64,000 nt of DNA from an uncultured Amphritea sp. (GCF_937127095.1 NZ_CAKZLP010000019.1:124001-188000), one strand, 5' to 3'; positions 36,821-47,157 are shown, numbered from the stretch's first letter. Notes: generated by a model from the sequence alone, not told the origin. Translations and numbers: made by a program.

Positions 36821-38627
36821 TTTCTGTACTGTTCACGCTAACAGCTTCGCTCACTGCCGGGTTGTTACTCTTTAGCTGCTGAGATATCCCTGCTGCAGCA
36901 TTTTTTATTAGTCGGAAACTCTCGTTCAACATTGCAATCTTGGGATAGCGTGCCTGCCCATCCACAATTGTTTTAATCGCTTTTTCTTTCTCGCCGGTTG
37001 CCAGGTAGGCCCGTGACAGATCGATATAGAGCTGGGGGATCGGGGTGTATTCAATATAGGGCTCTGCCCACTGAATAAACTGGGGTGCGAAATGTCCCTG
37101 TCGGGCGTTCAGTTCGCGTAACAATAGCGTTCGCATAAGGTACAGTTCGGCGTCCTCCCTGAAGAATGGATTGCTCAGCGCCGGTTGTAGCTGTGCCGGT
37201 TCTGTCATGCGACCCTGTAAAAAACGGATAATGCTGTTGTTGGCCTGTACGGTTTGAACCATAACCAGTGTTACACCCAGAAACAGGGCGACAGCGGTAG
37301 CCCCGGTGGTGATCTCTGCAGATCGGCTCAGGGCCAGAGGTTTGCTTTTAGTACTATGTTGCAGTACCACAAATATCAGCAATAGCATCATAAACCAGGG
37401 GATATTGCTGATATAGAAGGGCAGTTCCACCTGGGTATGCAAACCGATGGGAATCAGCATCGCAATATAGCTCAATCCGCGCCGCCAGCCGCAGCTGAAG
37501 GCGGCATAGAGCACCGCGATAACCGATATCAGAATCCCGGCTATTGCGATCAGTCCACCCTCTACCAGCCAGAACATCAGCTCATTATGGGGATGACTCA
37601 GGCGGTCGGGGGGGAGATTGGCATTCGGAAATCGTTGTAGATAATCTACTTTCTGGTCATGCCAGACTTTCTGGAAACTGCCGATGCCGTGGCCACTGAG
37701 CGGCTGCTGTTTAAACACCTCAAAGGCTATTTTATAGATATTAATGCGGCTGTTGTTTCCTGATTCCGCAACCCCTGAGATGCTTGCATCGGAGATATCT
37801 CCAATCTTTTTTGAACTAATCTGTATACCCTGACTGCCCATAAAGAGCGCTAAAAAGATTGAGAATACGGCAGCTATAGCGAGCGTTTTACGTTGAAGAT
37901 AGCGACGCCAGTTACAAATAATGAAAATGGTCCCGCCGATGACCGCAGAGATAAGACCCGTGCGTGAGCCGGAATAGGCAACGATAAAGCTGCTCAGGAA
38001 AATACTGGCTAGCAGTAGTAGCATCAATAAAGGGCGGAGTTTGAGAGTGCAGGGACGGCTTAGTATGTAGAGTCCGGTCATCAGCACTGTCGCCTGGAAC
38101 GATGCATGAATATTGATCTGTTGGAAAATGCTGTACGGGATCTTATGGCTCGGGGTTATAACCAGCGGCAGAATACCGGGCCAGAGGATTTGTGAGATTC
38201 CGTAGAGTGCATGGACAACACCCGCGATCAGAATGATGCACAGCACCCGCTCGACATCCCTGGGCGAAAAGCGAAACTGGAACAGGGCGATCAGAAACAG
38301 AAAACCGCCGAAAATATAGAGCTGCCGAAACAGCCATTCTGTCGGTAGAAAATTGTCCACGATAAAGCCGAGGATTATCATCCCGATCGGCAGGGCGGTC
38401 ATTGGCAGCCAGAGCTTCGGATAGCTAAACTGTTTCTCTCTGAGCATCAGCAGGGTGGCGGCGGATATTACTAAAACGGCAGCGACCCAGACGGAGATAT
38501 TGTGTGAAATCGACATCCCTTCGCCGCCAAGGTTGGGCTGGAAGAACAGGGTTGCAGGCAGAAGCAGAATACCCAGAAGCCACAGCCCCGCCTGTTGGGG
38601 TTTAATGCGTGATATGGTGTTCGTCAT
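36762..38627 (-). CDS. O-antigen ligase / PglL-type O-oligosaccharyltransferase family membrane protein
   Basis: The 621-residue product has about twelve membrane helices, a Wzy_C-type region (FIVAYSGSRTGLISAVIGG near residue 225), and a large periplasmic loop with the HGIGSFQKVWHDQKV and SHPHNELMFWLVEGGL motifs typical of WaaL/PglL-family transferases. A soluble C-terminal part (about 470-600) looks TPR-like, and a low-complexity tail (Ser/Thr/Ala) ends it. Such proteins move glycans from lipid carriers to lipid A core or to proteins such as pilins; the acceptor here is unknown. No glycan or pilin genes are adjacent. Its 3' end overlaps sixA on the other strand. Confidence 0.83.
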   Translation of the reverse strand: MTNTISRIKPQQAGLWLLGILLLPATLFFQPNLGGEGMSISHNISVWVAAVLVISAATLLMLREKQFSYPKLWLPMTALPIGMIILGFIVDNFLPTEWLFRQLYIFGGFLFLIALFQFRFSPRDVERVLCIILIAGVVHALYGISQILWPGILPLVITPSHKIPYSIFQQINIHASFQATVLMTGLYILSRPCTLKLRPLLMLLLLASIFLSSFIVAYSGSRTGLISAVIGGTIFIICNWRRYLQRKTLAIAAVFSIFLALFMGSQGIQISSKKIGDISDASISGVAESGNNSRINIYKIAFEVFKQQPLSGHGIGSFQKVWHDQKVDYLQRFPNANLPPDRLSHPHNELMFWLVEGGLIAIAGILISVIAVLYAAFSCGWRRGLSYIAMLIPIGLHTQVELPFYISNIPWFMMLLLIFVVLQHSTKSKPLALSRSAEITTGATAVALFLGVTLVMVQTVQANNSIIRFLQGRMTEPAQLQPALSNPFFREDAELYLMRTLLLRELNARQGHFAPQFIQWAEPYIEYTPIPQLYIDLSRAYLATGEKEKAIKTIVDGQARYPKIAMLNESFRLIKNAAAGISQQLKSNNPAVSEAVSVNSTETSAADAAAAPILQPETPAQ

Positions 38628-38797
38628 CTAAGGCCTCGGGACGGGTCGGTTAGCACTATTGTTAATCTTCCGGTTTAAACTATTTTTGAAAACTATCTGT
38701 TTTTAAACGAGAAAACAGTGCAGATACTACCCCATTTTTGTATCCTGATATATGCCGTGCGGGGACAAACTCGACGGAAAGTAAGGTTTATAAATAG

Positions 38798-39652
38798 ATG
38801 AACGATACCCTGATTGAAGAAGAGTTGCGCTTTAACGTCAATGGACACCGGATAGCGGCAAAGAGCTGGGGTGATCCTGATGCAACCCCGGTGCTGGCGC
38901 TACATGGCTGGCTGGATAATGCGGCTACCTTTAATCGTCTGGCGCCCCGGTTAAGGGGTATGCGGTTGATTGCGCTGGATCTGATGGGACATGGTTATTC
39001 CGATCACCGGCCCGCGTCGATGCCCTATTATATCTGGGATAATGTACAGGATGTACTGGGTGTCGCCGATCAATTGGGATTAGAAAGCTTTTCTCTGATA
39101 GGGCACTCAATGGGGGCCAGCATCGCTACGCTGGTTGCCGGGGCTTTTCCTGAGCGATTAAATAAAGTGGTACTGATTGAGGGGATCGCACCATTGGTGA
39201 CCGACCCGGAAGATACGGCAGAGCAGTTAGCACTGGCGATCAGAAAACGTGTCAGATTGCAGGGGCGGGTGCAGAAAGGCTATGACGATTTTGCAGCGGC
39301 AGTAACCGCTCGGATGAATGGTCGCTGGCCGGTGGACTCGCAAGCGGCCCGATGGCTGGTTGAACGTGGACTTGAGCAGCGTGAGGGGGGCTACTTCTGG
39401 CGTAGTGACCCGAGCCTAATGCTGCCCTCTATTCTGCGTATGTCAGAGGCTCAGGTGGAAAGCTTTCTTCAGCGTATCAGCGCAGCAACACTGCTTATTC
39501 TGGGTAAAGATGGTATACCTCAGAGTGATCGGCGTATTGCTTTGTTACGTAATATCAGAACAGAACGCTTAGCCGGAGGCCATCATCTGCATCTGGAAGA
39601 GCAGGCGGTCGGACTGATTGCTACACTGATTAATGAGTTTGATCTGGTTTAA
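38798..39652 (+). CDS. Alpha/beta hydrolase
   Basis: The 284-residue protein is a typical alpha/beta hydrolase. It shows LALHGWLDNAATFNRLAPRL near residues 32-50 (oxyanion HG motif), LDLMGHGYSD, the nucleophile elbow LIGHSMGASIA near 105 (Ser107), and a late His in AGGHHLHLE near 267. This resembles the family that includes serine hydrolase-like and epoxide-hydrolase-like proteins; the substrate is not known. It starts a run of rightward genes. Confidence 0.85.
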   Translation: MNDTLIEEELRFNVNGHRIAAKSWGDPDATPVLALHGWLDNAATFNRLAPRLRGMRLIALDLMGHGYSDHRPASMPYYIWDNVQDVLGVADQLGLESFSLIGHSMGASIATLVAGAFPERLNKVVLIEGIAPLVTDPEDTAEQLALAIRKRVRLQGRVQKGYDDFAAAVTARMNGRWPVDSQAARWLVERGLEQREGGYFWRSDPSLMLPSILRMSEAQVESFLQRISAATLLILGKDGIPQSDRRIALLRNIRTERLAGGHHLHLEEQAVGLIATLINEFDLV

Positions 39653-39680
39653 CTTTAGTTAGCGAACATAAGGATTGTTA

Positions 39681-40529
39681 ATGAGGATTCAAGCATTTTT
39701 ACCGGTAGTGTTGATGTTGCTGTTAAGTTTCACGGTTCGGGCAGAGAGTGATGTCAGTGGCAGTAGTGACCCCCATCAGCTACCCAGATTTCCGTTAAGC
39801 TGGATTGTCAGCTATAACACCCGGACGGTACCTGAATATGCCCTTGCTACCGGTCCGATGAGAAAGATTGGCGGCATTATTGCGCCAGAACTCGATAAAC
39901 GTATAAAGGGCGAACTCACCCGCATCACCTACAGACTTCCGGATATTGATACACCGGATCAGGCGTTTAACTATTACCTGAAATTACTGCAAAGTATGCA
40001 GGCAAAAATTCTTTTTCAGTGCAGCAGCCGCCAGTGTGGTAGCAGTAACCAGTGGGCAAACAACTATTTTGAAGTCGCAGAACTCTATGGTCTGGACCGG
40101 AGTCAGTTTTTTCTTTCTGCGAGTGCCGGAAATCTTCAGCTGGCCCTGTATACGGTAAAACGGGGTAACCGTCGGGTCTATGTGCATATTGATCTGATTG
40201 AACCGCTGAAACAGACATCGGAAACCTTGGCGGCAGATCTGCAACAACAAGGGTTTAGTTGGTTGAATGATAGTGAGCAACTCGAGCCTCTGATCGATTT
40301 TATGAGTAATAATCCACAGCAGTCGATTCTGATTGGTAGCTATAATAAGGCCAGTGGCGTGGCGTTAGATGAACTGTTGAGCCGCAGCAGTAACGCGGCG
40401 GTTGAAGTTCAGGATCTGCTGATCGAAGCAGGCATTGAGCCCGCAAGGGTCTCGAATGTTGGCGTTGGACCAGCACTGCCGGTTAGTGAGATAGAGCAAC
40501 CTGCTGGTGTTTGGATTCAGTTACGCTGA
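39681..40529 (+). CDS. DUF4892 domain-containing periplasmic protein
   Basis: The 282-residue product has a signal peptide (about 1-21, ending FTVRA) and then a DUF4892-type region: HQLPRFPLSWIVSYNTRTVPEYALATG, followed by conserved FNYYLKLLQSM and FQCSSRQCGSSNQWANNYF with a likely disulfide pair. The C-terminal part (about 200-282) resembles an OmpA-like fold (NNPQQSILIGSYN, SRSSNAAVEVQDLLIEAGI), although without a clear peptidoglycan-binding motif. AAGGAT precedes the ATG at 39681. Function unknown. It follows the hydrolase gene by 28 bases. Confidence 0.8.
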   Translation: MRIQAFLPVVLMLLLSFTVRAESDVSGSSDPHQLPRFPLSWIVSYNTRTVPEYALATGPMRKIGGIIAPELDKRIKGELTRITYRLPDIDTPDQAFNYYLKLLQSMQAKILFQCSSRQCGSSNQWANNYFEVAELYGLDRSQFFLSASAGNLQLALYTVKRGNRRVYVHIDLIEPLKQTSETLAADLQQQGFSWLNDSEQLEPLIDFMSNNPQQSILIGSYNKASGVALDELLSRSSNAAVEVQDLLIEAGIEPARVSNVGVGPALPVSEIEQPAGVWIQLR

Positions 40530-40603
40530 TCAGATTGGTTAGCAATTTTATATCCGTTTATTTATACGATTTAAGTGTCAGGTTTTAGCCAAGGATCAGA
40601 GCT

Positions 40604-41506
40604 ATGAAAACCACAGTGTCGCTGGTATTGGGTAGTGGTGGAGCCCGGGGTTATAGCCACATCGGTGTTATTGAAGAACTTAACCGGCGTGGCTATGAGA
40701 TCGTCTGTATTGCTGGCAGCTCAATGGGGGCGCTTGTGGGTGGGATCTACGCTGCGGGCCGTCTCGAGCAGTACACTGAGTGGGTAACCAGCCTCAGACG
40801 TATCGATGTGTTTAAACTGATGGATCTAACTCTTCGGGGAGAGGGTACTATCAGAGGCGAGCGGTTATTAACCAAACTGCGTGATATCGCCGGTAACCCA
40901 TTGATTCAGGAACTGCCGATCGCCTACACGGCGGTTGCCACGGATCTGACCCATCAGAAAGAGGTGTGGTTCCAGAAGGGCCTGATGTTTGATGCGATCA
41001 GGGCGTCTATCGCGGTTCCTGGTTTCTTTACGCCGGTGATTGAAGAGGATCGGGTGTTGGTCGACGGAGGTGTACTGAATCCGATCCCGATTATACCGAC
41101 AGTGGCCGCCCACGCTGACTTGATTATCGCGGTTGATCTGAATGCCGAAGCCCAACGGCATCGAGTGCCCCTGCCGGACACTCAATATCTTGAACAGTCA
41201 GGTTTTAGTGACGAATGGCAGTTAAATCGAAAATATGAGTCCAAAGTCGAAACCTTGAAAGCCGGCGTCAGGGATCTTCCCCCTCATAAGGCTACCGGTC
41301 GAATTGATGTTCTGTTTAACTCAGTTGAAGTGATGCAGGAGTCGCTTGGTAAGTATAAAGTCGCTGGTTATCCACCCGATCTGCTGATTGGTATACCCAA
41401 AGATGCCTGCCGTTTCTATGAGTTTCACCGCGCACGGGAGATGATAGAATTGGGTCGTCATCTGGCTCAGGAAAGTCTGAGGCAGATGGAGCTTTCAATG
41501 CGTTAA
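40604..41506 (+). CDS. Patatin-like phospholipase (RssA/NTE type)
   Basis: Patatin-fold enzymes are lipid acyl hydrolases using a Ser-Asp dyad. The 300-residue protein has the oxyanion motif LGSGGARGYSHIGVIEEL at residues 8-25, the nucleophile Ser in GSSMGALVGGIYAAG near 46, and the Asp in VDGGVLNPIPI near 155. No signal peptide is visible, so it is probably cytoplasmic, like E. coli RssA. The target lipid is not known. Confidence 0.9.
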   Translation: MKTTVSLVLGSGGARGYSHIGVIEELNRRGYEIVCIAGSSMGALVGGIYAAGRLEQYTEWVTSLRRIDVFKLMDLTLRGEGTIRGERLLTKLRDIAGNPLIQELPIAYTAVATDLTHQKEVWFQKGLMFDAIRASIAVPGFFTPVIEEDRVLVDGGVLNPIPIIPTVAAHADLIIAVDLNAEAQRHRVPLPDTQYLEQSGFSDEWQLNRKYESKVETLKAGVRDLPPHKATGRIDVLFNSVEVMQESLGKYKVAGYPPDLLIGIPKDACRFYEFHRAREMIELGRHLAQESLRQMELSMR

Positions 41507-41682
41507 TAAAGCGATATCCCTGCTTGTTTTTAACCAATGAGTGTTGCGCAAAACAGGATATGTATAATGCCGCCAGGGGGTTACAGTTAACCGCCTGAGC
41601 TTTTTTCATGGTTCAAAAAGCGATAACAGCCTAAACTTCCAAAATTTTCACAGACTATCGTCATCTGACTACTGAGGTTTTT

Positions 41683-42582
41683 ATGCCGCTGTCTCCTGCA
41701 GCACGGGCTGATCTGCTGCTGTTACTGGTAACCCTGATTGCTGCGGCAGGATGGATTTTTTCTAAGCAGGCGTTACAAGAGTTTCCACCTCTGCTGTTTA
41801 TCGGTATCCGTTTTCTGTTTGCAGGATTATTGCTGATGCTGCCAGCCTATAAAGATCTGCGGCCTTTGTTGCAGCAGCATACTCTCGTCCCGGTGATGCG
41901 TTTGGGGCTGCTGATGACCTGCGCACTGCTGTGCTGGATTATGGGGCTGCAGCATGGGTCTCATCTGGGGGAAGGTGCGTTTATTACCAGTCTGGGGGTG
42001 GTGCTGGTCCCGCTGATGGCGTGGCTGGTGTACCGCGAACGGGCACCGCTGAGCACCTGGCTCTCTCTGCCCGTTGCCATTTTTGGCTTGATGCTTCTAT
42101 CGCTCGAAGGCGGGATCTCTCTGGCGGCGGGTCAGTTGTGGTTTCTCTTTGCTGCATTGCTGTTTTCGGTGCATTTTGTTCTGGTCTCCCGCATGGCGTT
42201 AGCGGTTCCGGCGCTGATTCTGACAGCAGTACAGCTGCTAATAGTCGGTATAGGCGGAATAGTTGTCTCGGCCTGTTTTGAGGTCTGGCCCGATTCGGTG
42301 AGTGATGCGGCACTTGGCTGGTTATTCGCCAGCGCCTTTATTGCCACCAGTTTGCGTTTTGCCCTGCAGACCTACGCTCAGAGCCTGGCACCGGCCAGTC
42401 ATGTCGCGTTAATCATGACGCTGGAACCGGTATGGGCCGCTCTGCTGGCAGCGATAATCTACGCAGAGGAGATGAGCGCTTTGCAATTGGGAGGCTGTAG
42501 TCTTATTTTTATGGCGATGCTGGTGAGTCGCTGGCGCTGGCTCAAGCCGCTGTTGCGGACGTTCAGAGTCGAGGCTAAATGA
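41683..42582 (+). CDS. DMT-superfamily (EamA) transporter
   Basis: The 299-residue protein has ten predicted membrane helices in two EamA repeats. It opens with ADLLLLLVTLIAAAGWIFSKQALQEFPPLLFIGIRFLFAG, typical of the drug/metabolite transporter superfamily, and the second repeat contains ALQTYAQSLAPASHVALIMTLEPVWAALLA. Substrate cannot be predicted. It ends before a bidirectional terminator shared with the convergent folE. Confidence 0.9.
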   Translation: MPLSPAARADLLLLLVTLIAAAGWIFSKQALQEFPPLLFIGIRFLFAGLLLMLPAYKDLRPLLQQHTLVPVMRLGLLMTCALLCWIMGLQHGSHLGEGAFITSLGVVLVPLMAWLVYRERAPLSTWLSLPVAIFGLMLLSLEGGISLAAGQLWFLFAALLFSVHFVLVSRMALAVPALILTAVQLLIVGIGGIVVSACFEVWPDSVSDAALGWLFASAFIATSLRFALQTYAQSLAPASHVALIMTLEPVWAALLAAIIYAEEMSALQLGGCSLIFMAMLVSRWRWLKPLLRTFRVEAK

Positions 42583-42612
42583 CTCAAAGGTAAAATTAAG
42601 TAAGCAATAACT

Positions 42613-42644
42613 AAAAAAGGGATCCTCAGATGAGGATCCCTTTA
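42613..42644. terminator. Bidirectional terminator between the DMT gene and folE
   Basis: AAAGGGATCCTCA pairs perfectly with TGAGGATCCCTTT around a two-base loop. A-runs lie to its left and T-residues to its right. Confidence 0.88.
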
Positions 42645-42666
42645 TAGTTAAACATTAACAAAAAGC

Positions 42667-43206
42667 TCAGTTGATCAGTGACAGGAACTCACTGCGGGTT
42701 GACTGACTCTTGCGGAACGACCCCAGCATCATCGATGTTTTCATGCTGCTGTTCTGTTTTTCCACGCCACGCATCATCATACACATATGCTGTGCTTCGA
42801 TAACGACGCCAACACCGTCAGCGCCGGTCGCCTGCATAATCGCATCAGCGATCTGTTTGGTCATGTTTTCCTGAATCTGCAAGCGTCGGGCAAACATATC
42901 CACAATCCGCGCGATCTTAGACAGTCCTATCACCTGGCCCCTGGGAATATAACCCACGTGGCATTTGCCGATGAATGGCAGCATATGATGCTCGCACATA
43001 GAGTACAGCTCGATATCTTTAACGATAACCATCTCGCTGTTTTCGGTAGGGAAGAGCGCGCCATTGATGACCTCTTCCAGGTTCTGTTCATAGCCGCGGG
43101 TGAGAAACTGCATCGCTTTGGCAGCGCGTTTCGGGGTATCGACCAGGCCTTCACGGGTGAGGTCTTCACCCAGCTGTTCGATTATGCTGGCAAATTCTTT
43201 TTCCAT
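42667..43206 (-). CDS. folE: GTP cyclohydrolase I FolE
   Basis: FolE converts GTP to 7,8-dihydroneopterin triphosphate, the first step of folate synthesis. The 179-residue protein has the zinc- and substrate-binding motif [19 protein letters not shown] near residues 70-90, [16 protein letters not shown] near 95, and [20 protein letters not shown] near 135, giving the Cys-His-Cys zinc ligands. This is the canonical zinc-dependent FolE, not the alternative FolE2. It is slightly shorter than E. coli FolE at the N-terminus. Confidence 0.96.
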   Translation of the reverse strand: MEKEFASIIEQLGEDLTREGLVDTPKRAAKAMQFLTRGYEQNLEEVINGALFPTENSEMVIVKDIELYSMCEHHMLPFIGKCHVGYIPRGQVIGLSKIARIVDMFARRLQIQENMTKQIADAIMQATGADGVGVVIEAQHMCMMMRGVEKQNSSMKTSMMLGSFRKSQSTRSEFLSLIN

Positions 43207-43376
43207 TACAGTGTGTAATCCTGTCTTGGCCTGTCTGATCCTCCGCCACTCACTCTGAGAACCGTCTGCGGAACACAGCTGTGTGACAGGGCCGTTAAAA
43301 AAGTGTGCTAACTTACGTGATTAGTACACAGAGGTAAAGTGTGTAGACGAAGATTTAAGCATTTCTGCGGATTTTA

Positions 43377-43964
43377 TTACTTAGCCCGTTTCAGTAGTAC
43401 GTAAAGGGCGCCTGTTCCACCATCTTTTGGTTGCGCAGAGGTGAATGCGATCACCTGAGGCATCTGTCTCAGCCAGTCATTCACATAAGACTTCATCAAT
43501 GCATGCTGGCTTTCTACGCTGTTCGATTTACCGTGGATCACCATTACACAGCGTAGCTGTTGAAGGCTGCATTCGCGAATAAAACTGCTGAGCTCGGTAC
43601 GGGCATCGTCAATAATATAGCCGTGCAGGTCGAGACCTGCATCCCAGGGGATATGTCCCTGTTTCAGACGCTTCATCAGTTTTAGTTGAACGCCGGGCGC
43701 GGCGAAGATCAATTCATCTTCGGTTTCAACCAGATTGATCACCTCTGAGTTGAGGCCATCGACAATCATCTCTTCATCGGTGACCGCCATCTGCCGTTTA
43801 TAGCGGGTGGTCTCATCGTCAGCCAGCCGCAGTTTTTTGGGCCGTCCGCGCAAGTCTGCCCGGTCATTTGTTATGCGGGTAACGCCCTGCATGGCAGAGG
43901 CAAAATCAACTTCGGTGTTTTCGTTATCAGGCAGATCGTTTTCAGACATAGCGTTCGCAAACAT
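43377..43964 (-). CDS. smrB: Smr-domain protein SmrB-like (putative endonuclease)
   Basis: The 195-residue product has a C-terminal Smr domain (about 105-195) with LDLHGYIIDDARTELSSFI and CVMVIHGKSNSVESQ, the two Smr motifs, ending FTSAQPKDGGTGALYVLLKR. The N-terminal part is basic (DLRGRPKKLRLADDETTRYKRQ). In E. coli SmrB cleaves mRNA at collided ribosomes. The start may be the ATG at 43964 or the in-frame ATG at 43949; neither has a strong ribosome-binding site. It is divergent from prmB, as in other gammaproteobacteria. Confidence 0.85.
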   Translation of the reverse strand: MFANAMSENDLPDNENTEVDFASAMQGVTRITNDRADLRGRPKKLRLADDETTRYKRQMAVTDEEMIVDGLNSEVINLVETEDELIFAAPGVQLKLMKRLKQGHIPWDAGLDLHGYIIDDARTELSSFIRECSLQQLRCVMVIHGKSNSVESQHALMKSYVNDWLRQMPQVIAFTSAQPKDGGTGALYVLLKRAK

Positions 43965-44028
43965 TATTCATTAACATACACGGCCTGCAATAAAGCAGGC
44001 ATTAATCCGACGAATTATCCATCCAGAC

Positions 44029-44946
44029 ATGACCATCAATCAAGCACAGACCCTGAAAGAGCTGCATACGATACGTGATTTTGTCCGTTATAGCATGAGC
44101 CGTTTCTATGAACATGACCTTTATTTTGGTCATGGCACCGACAATCCCTGGGATGAGGCGGTGCAACTGGTGCTGGGGGCACTGCATCTGCCGTGGAACA
44201 GTAACCCACAACTGCTGGATGCGCGGATCACCCAGGATGAGAAAGAAAGAGTTCTGGATTTTCTTCAGCAGCGGGTCATTCAGCGCCGGCCTCTGCCCTA
44301 TATTATAGGAGAAGCCTGGTATGCCGGGATGCCGTTCTATGTTGACGAGCGGGTGTTGATTCCCCGTTCGCCGATACAGGAACTGATTGAGCAGCATTTT
44401 AGCCCCTGGTTGCGGGAAGGGCCGGTGGAGCGAATTCTGGATCTCTGTACCGGCAGTGGTTGTATCGGCATTGTCTGCGCGTATGCCTTTGAAGAGGCGG
44501 AGGTTGATCTGGCGGATATCTCAGCCGATGCGCTGGATGTTGCCCGGCGTAATATCACCCGCCATGAGCTGGATGAGCGGGTCACGGCTATCGAAAGCGA
44601 TCTGTTTAGCAATTTGCAGGGGCGTCGCTATGATCTGATTGTCAGCAATCCTCCGTATGTAGATAGTGCTGATCTGTCAGGGATGCCCCAGGAGTTTCAG
44701 CATGAGCCCGATCTGGCGCTGGGTTCCGGGCCTGATGGTCTGGATATCACTAAACAGATTCTGCGCCAGGCAGAGCAGTTTCTCACCGAGGATGGTCTGC
44801 TGGTGGTTGAAGTGGGTAACAGTGAAGTACATCTGCAACAACAGTATCCGCAGATCCCCTTTACCTGGCTGGAGCTGGAGCAGGGCGGCAATGGCGTCTT
44901 CCTGCTGACCGCCGCAGAGGTGCGACAGTATTGCAGCGCTGTCTGA
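44029..44946 (+). CDS. prmB: Ribosomal protein L3 N5-glutamine methyltransferase PrmB
   Basis: PrmB methylates Gln150 of ribosomal protein L3. The 305-residue protein has an N-terminal helical domain (to about 95) with FVRYSMSRFYEHDLYFGHGTDNPWDEAV, typical of PrmB rather than PrmC, and a SAM-dependent methyltransferase domain with ILDLCTGSGCIGIVCA near 137 and the NPPYVD catalytic motif near 206. It lies directly upstream of aroC, an order common in gammaproteobacteria. Confidence 0.95.
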   Translation: MTINQAQTLKELHTIRDFVRYSMSRFYEHDLYFGHGTDNPWDEAVQLVLGALHLPWNSNPQLLDARITQDEKERVLDFLQQRVIQRRPLPYIIGEAWYAGMPFYVDERVLIPRSPIQELIEQHFSPWLREGPVERILDLCTGSGCIGIVCAYAFEEAEVDLADISADALDVARRNITRHELDERVTAIESDLFSNLQGRRYDLIVSNPPYVDSADLSGMPQEFQHEPDLALGSGPDGLDITKQILRQAEQFLTEDGLLVVEVGNSEVHLQQQYPQIPFTWLELEQGGNGVFLLTAAEVRQYCSAV

Positions 44947-44956
44947 ATGACTAGGG

Positions 44957-44962
44957 TATAAT
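44957..44962 (+). promoter_or_regulatory. Candidate minus 10 element of aroC
   Basis: A perfect TATAAT lies 38 bases upstream of the aroC ATG, just after the prmB stop. No good minus 35 is found at 16-18 bases (TTGCAG at 44931-44936 is 20 bases away), so this is tentative. Confidence 0.35.
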
Positions 44963-44999
44963 CGACTAAATTTTTTTGCTTTAAAATCGGGAACAGACG

Positions 45000-46088
45000 A
45001 TGTCAGGAAACACCTACGGTAAGCTATTTACTGTCACTACTTTCGGCGAAAGCCATGGTCCGGCACTGGGCTGTATTATCGATGGCTGTCCTCCGGGAAT
45101 TGAACTGACTGAAGCGGATCTGCAACGGGATCTTGATCGTCGTAAGCCGGGTACGTCCCGACACACCACGCAGCGGCGTGAGGCGGATGAGGTAAGGATT
45201 CTTTCCGGTGTGTTCGAAGGCAAGACCACCGGCACGCCGATCGGCCTGTTGATCGAAAACACCGACCAGCGCTCCAAGGATTACTCTAACATTGAGGAAA
45301 CCTTCCGTCCGGCCCATGCTGATTACGTATACACCCATAAATATGGCTTCCGTGATTACCGTGGGGGTGGCCGCTCATCGGCACGGGAAACGGCGATGCG
45401 CGTTGCTGCAGGTGCTGTCGCGAAAAAGTTTCTTGCTGCAAAAGGGGTTGAGGTGCGCGGTTATCTGTCTCAGCTTGGCCCGATTAAGATCGATGGCTTC
45501 GACTGGGATCAGGTTGAGCAAAATCCGTTTTTCTGTCCCGATGTGAATAAAGTGGCTGAGATGGAAGCCTATATGGATGCCCTGCGTAAAGAGGGCAACT
45601 CAGTGGGTGCGAAAATCTCTGTTTCGGCGACCGGTGTGCCTGTCGGCCTTGGCGAGCCTATTTTTGACCGTCTTGATGCTGAACTGGCCCATGCACTGAT
45701 GAGTATTAATGCCGTTAAAGGGGTTGAGATCGGTGATGGCTTTGCCTGTGTCGAACAGAAGGGCACCGAACACCGTGATGAGATGACGCCGGAAGGCTTT
45801 CTCTCTAACCATTCGGGCGGCATTCTCGGAGGCATCTCCACCGGTCAGGAGATCACCGCGCATATCGCCTTAAAGCCAACCTCCAGTCTGCGTCTGCCGG
45901 GCCGAAGCATCAATAGCCGGGGCGAAGCGATTGAGGTTGTCACACATGGGCGTCATGATCCCTGTGTTGGTATTCGCGCCACGCCTATCGCTGAAGCGAT
46001 GATGGCGATTGTACTGATGGATCACTTGCTGCGCCATCGGGCACAAAATGCCGAGGTAGTGTGTGAAACTCCGGTGTTAAAAGGTTAA
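45000..46088 (+). CDS. aroC: Chorismate synthase AroC
   Basis: AroC converts 5-enolpyruvylshikimate-3-phosphate to chorismate using reduced FMN, the last common step of aromatic synthesis. The 362-residue protein has [25 protein letters not shown] at the start, [20 protein letters not shown] near 47, [26 protein letters not shown] near 115, and [21 protein letters not shown] near 315. All signature regions are present and length is standard. Confidence 0.98.
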   Translation: MSGNTYGKLFTVTTFGESHGPALGCIIDGCPPGIELTEADLQRDLDRRKPGTSRHTTQRREADEVRILSGVFEGKTTGTPIGLLIENTDQRSKDYSNIEETFRPAHADYVYTHKYGFRDYRGGGRSSARETAMRVAAGAVAKKFLAAKGVEVRGYLSQLGPIKIDGFDWDQVEQNPFFCPDVNKVAEMEAYMDALRKEGNSVGAKISVSATGVPVGLGEPIFDRLDAELAHALMSINAVKGVEIGDGFACVEQKGTEHRDEMTPEGFLSNHSGGILGGISTGQEITAHIALKPTSSLRLPGRSINSRGEAIEVVTHGRHDPCVGIRATPIAEAMMAIVLMDHLLRHRAQNAEVVCETPVLKG

Positions 46089-46109
46089 AATTACTCCATT
46101 GCATTCGTG

Positions 46110-46157
46110 AAACCCCTTTTTGCAGATCTGTTTTTGCAACCAAGGGGTTTTTGTTTT
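46110..46157 (+). terminator. Terminator after aroC
   Basis: AAACCCCTT at 46110-46118 pairs with AAGGGGTTT at 46142-46150, followed by TTGTTTTT. The loop is long (about 23 bases). Confidence 0.65.
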
Positions 46158-46221
46158 TAGTTACCTGTAACTATTTTTTAACGACGGCGAAACGTTCGTC
46201 TTCAGTTTTGGTGGATTTACT

Positions 46222-47073
46222 ATGACAGTCTACAAAGAGACACTTTACGATGGCTACGGTCAGGCATTTGATGTTGAAGAGGTGCTGTTTGAACAGCAGA
46301 CCGATTCCTGGCATCTGATTATTTTCCGTAACCCTAAATTCGGAACTGTTATGGCGCTGGATGGCATTATTCAGACCACTGAAAAAGATGAGTTCATCTA
46401 TCACGAGATGCTCACCCATGTGCCGCTGATGGCCCACGGCAATGCGAAAAAGGTGCTGATTATCGGCGGTGGTGATGGCGGTATGCTGCGTGAAGTGCTG
46501 AAACATCAGGCGGTCGAGAGTGTGACTCAGGTGGAGATCGATCAGGCGGTCATCGATATGTGTGTTGAGTATCTGCCGAACCACTCGCAGGGCGCCTACG
46601 ACAATCCTCGTGCGAATATCGTGATTGGTGATGGTATCGATTACGTCTGCCAGACCGATGAGAAGTACGATGTCATTATCTCTGACTGTACTGATCCTGT
46701 TGGCCCCGGTGAAGTACTCTTCAGCAGCCGTTTCTATGAAGGCTGTAAGCGTTGCCTCAATGAGGGTGGTATCTTCGTGGCGCAAAACGGCGTGGTCTAT
46801 ATGCAGCCTCAGGAGGTGGTGACTACCCGTCAGCGTCTCAGCCCTTACTTCTCGGATCAGACTTTTTATACCGCAGCGGTACCAACCTATATTGGCGGAT
46901 CCATGACCTTTGCCTGGGGTTGCGATGATGCGGCTAAGCGAGAGCAGAGTGTCGATCTGATTGCCGAACGCTTTAAGGCCAGCGGTATCAAAACCCGTTA
47001 CTATAACCCGCAGATCCATTGCGGTAGTTTCGCGCTGCCACAATATATTCTTGAGGAACTGGGCGACGCCTGA
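46222..47073 (+). CDS. speE: Spermidine synthase SpeE
   Basis: SpeE transfers an aminopropyl group from decarboxylated S-adenosylmethionine to putrescine. The 283-residue protein has [21 protein letters not shown] near 45, [18 protein letters not shown] near 80, [11 protein letters not shown] near 103, and the catalytic Asp in [17 protein letters not shown] near 155. Its partner enzyme speD is in the same window at 54.6-55.4 kb, not adjacent as in E. coli. A terminator-like hairpin lies at 47121-47157. Confidence 0.95.
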   Translation: MTVYKETLYDGYGQAFDVEEVLFEQQTDSWHLIIFRNPKFGTVMALDGIIQTTEKDEFIYHEMLTHVPLMAHGNAKKVLIIGGGDGGMLREVLKHQAVESVTQVEIDQAVIDMCVEYLPNHSQGAYDNPRANIVIGDGIDYVCQTDEKYDVIISDCTDPVGPGEVLFSSRFYEGCKRCLNEGGIFVAQNGVVYMQPQEVVTTRQRLSPYFSDQTFYTAAVPTYIGGSMTFAWGCDDAAKREQSVDLIAERFKASGIKTRYYNPQIHCGSFALPQYILEELGDA

Positions 47074-47120
47074 TTTCCTTCCGCTAGTGGGGTAGCGTGC
47101 TGTATTGCGCTATCGCAAAG

Positions 47121-47157
47121 ATCCATCGGTTGCACAAATCGGTGGATTTTTGTTTTT
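47121..47157 (+). terminator. Terminator after speE
   Basis: ATCCATCG at 47121-47128 pairs, with one G-U wobble, with CGGTGGAT at 47140-47147, followed by TTTTGTTTTT. Confidence 0.7.

Noticed and set aside
46171..47043. 290-codon open frame antisense to speE
   Set aside because: It is a shadow of speE on the other strand and has no recognisable domain.
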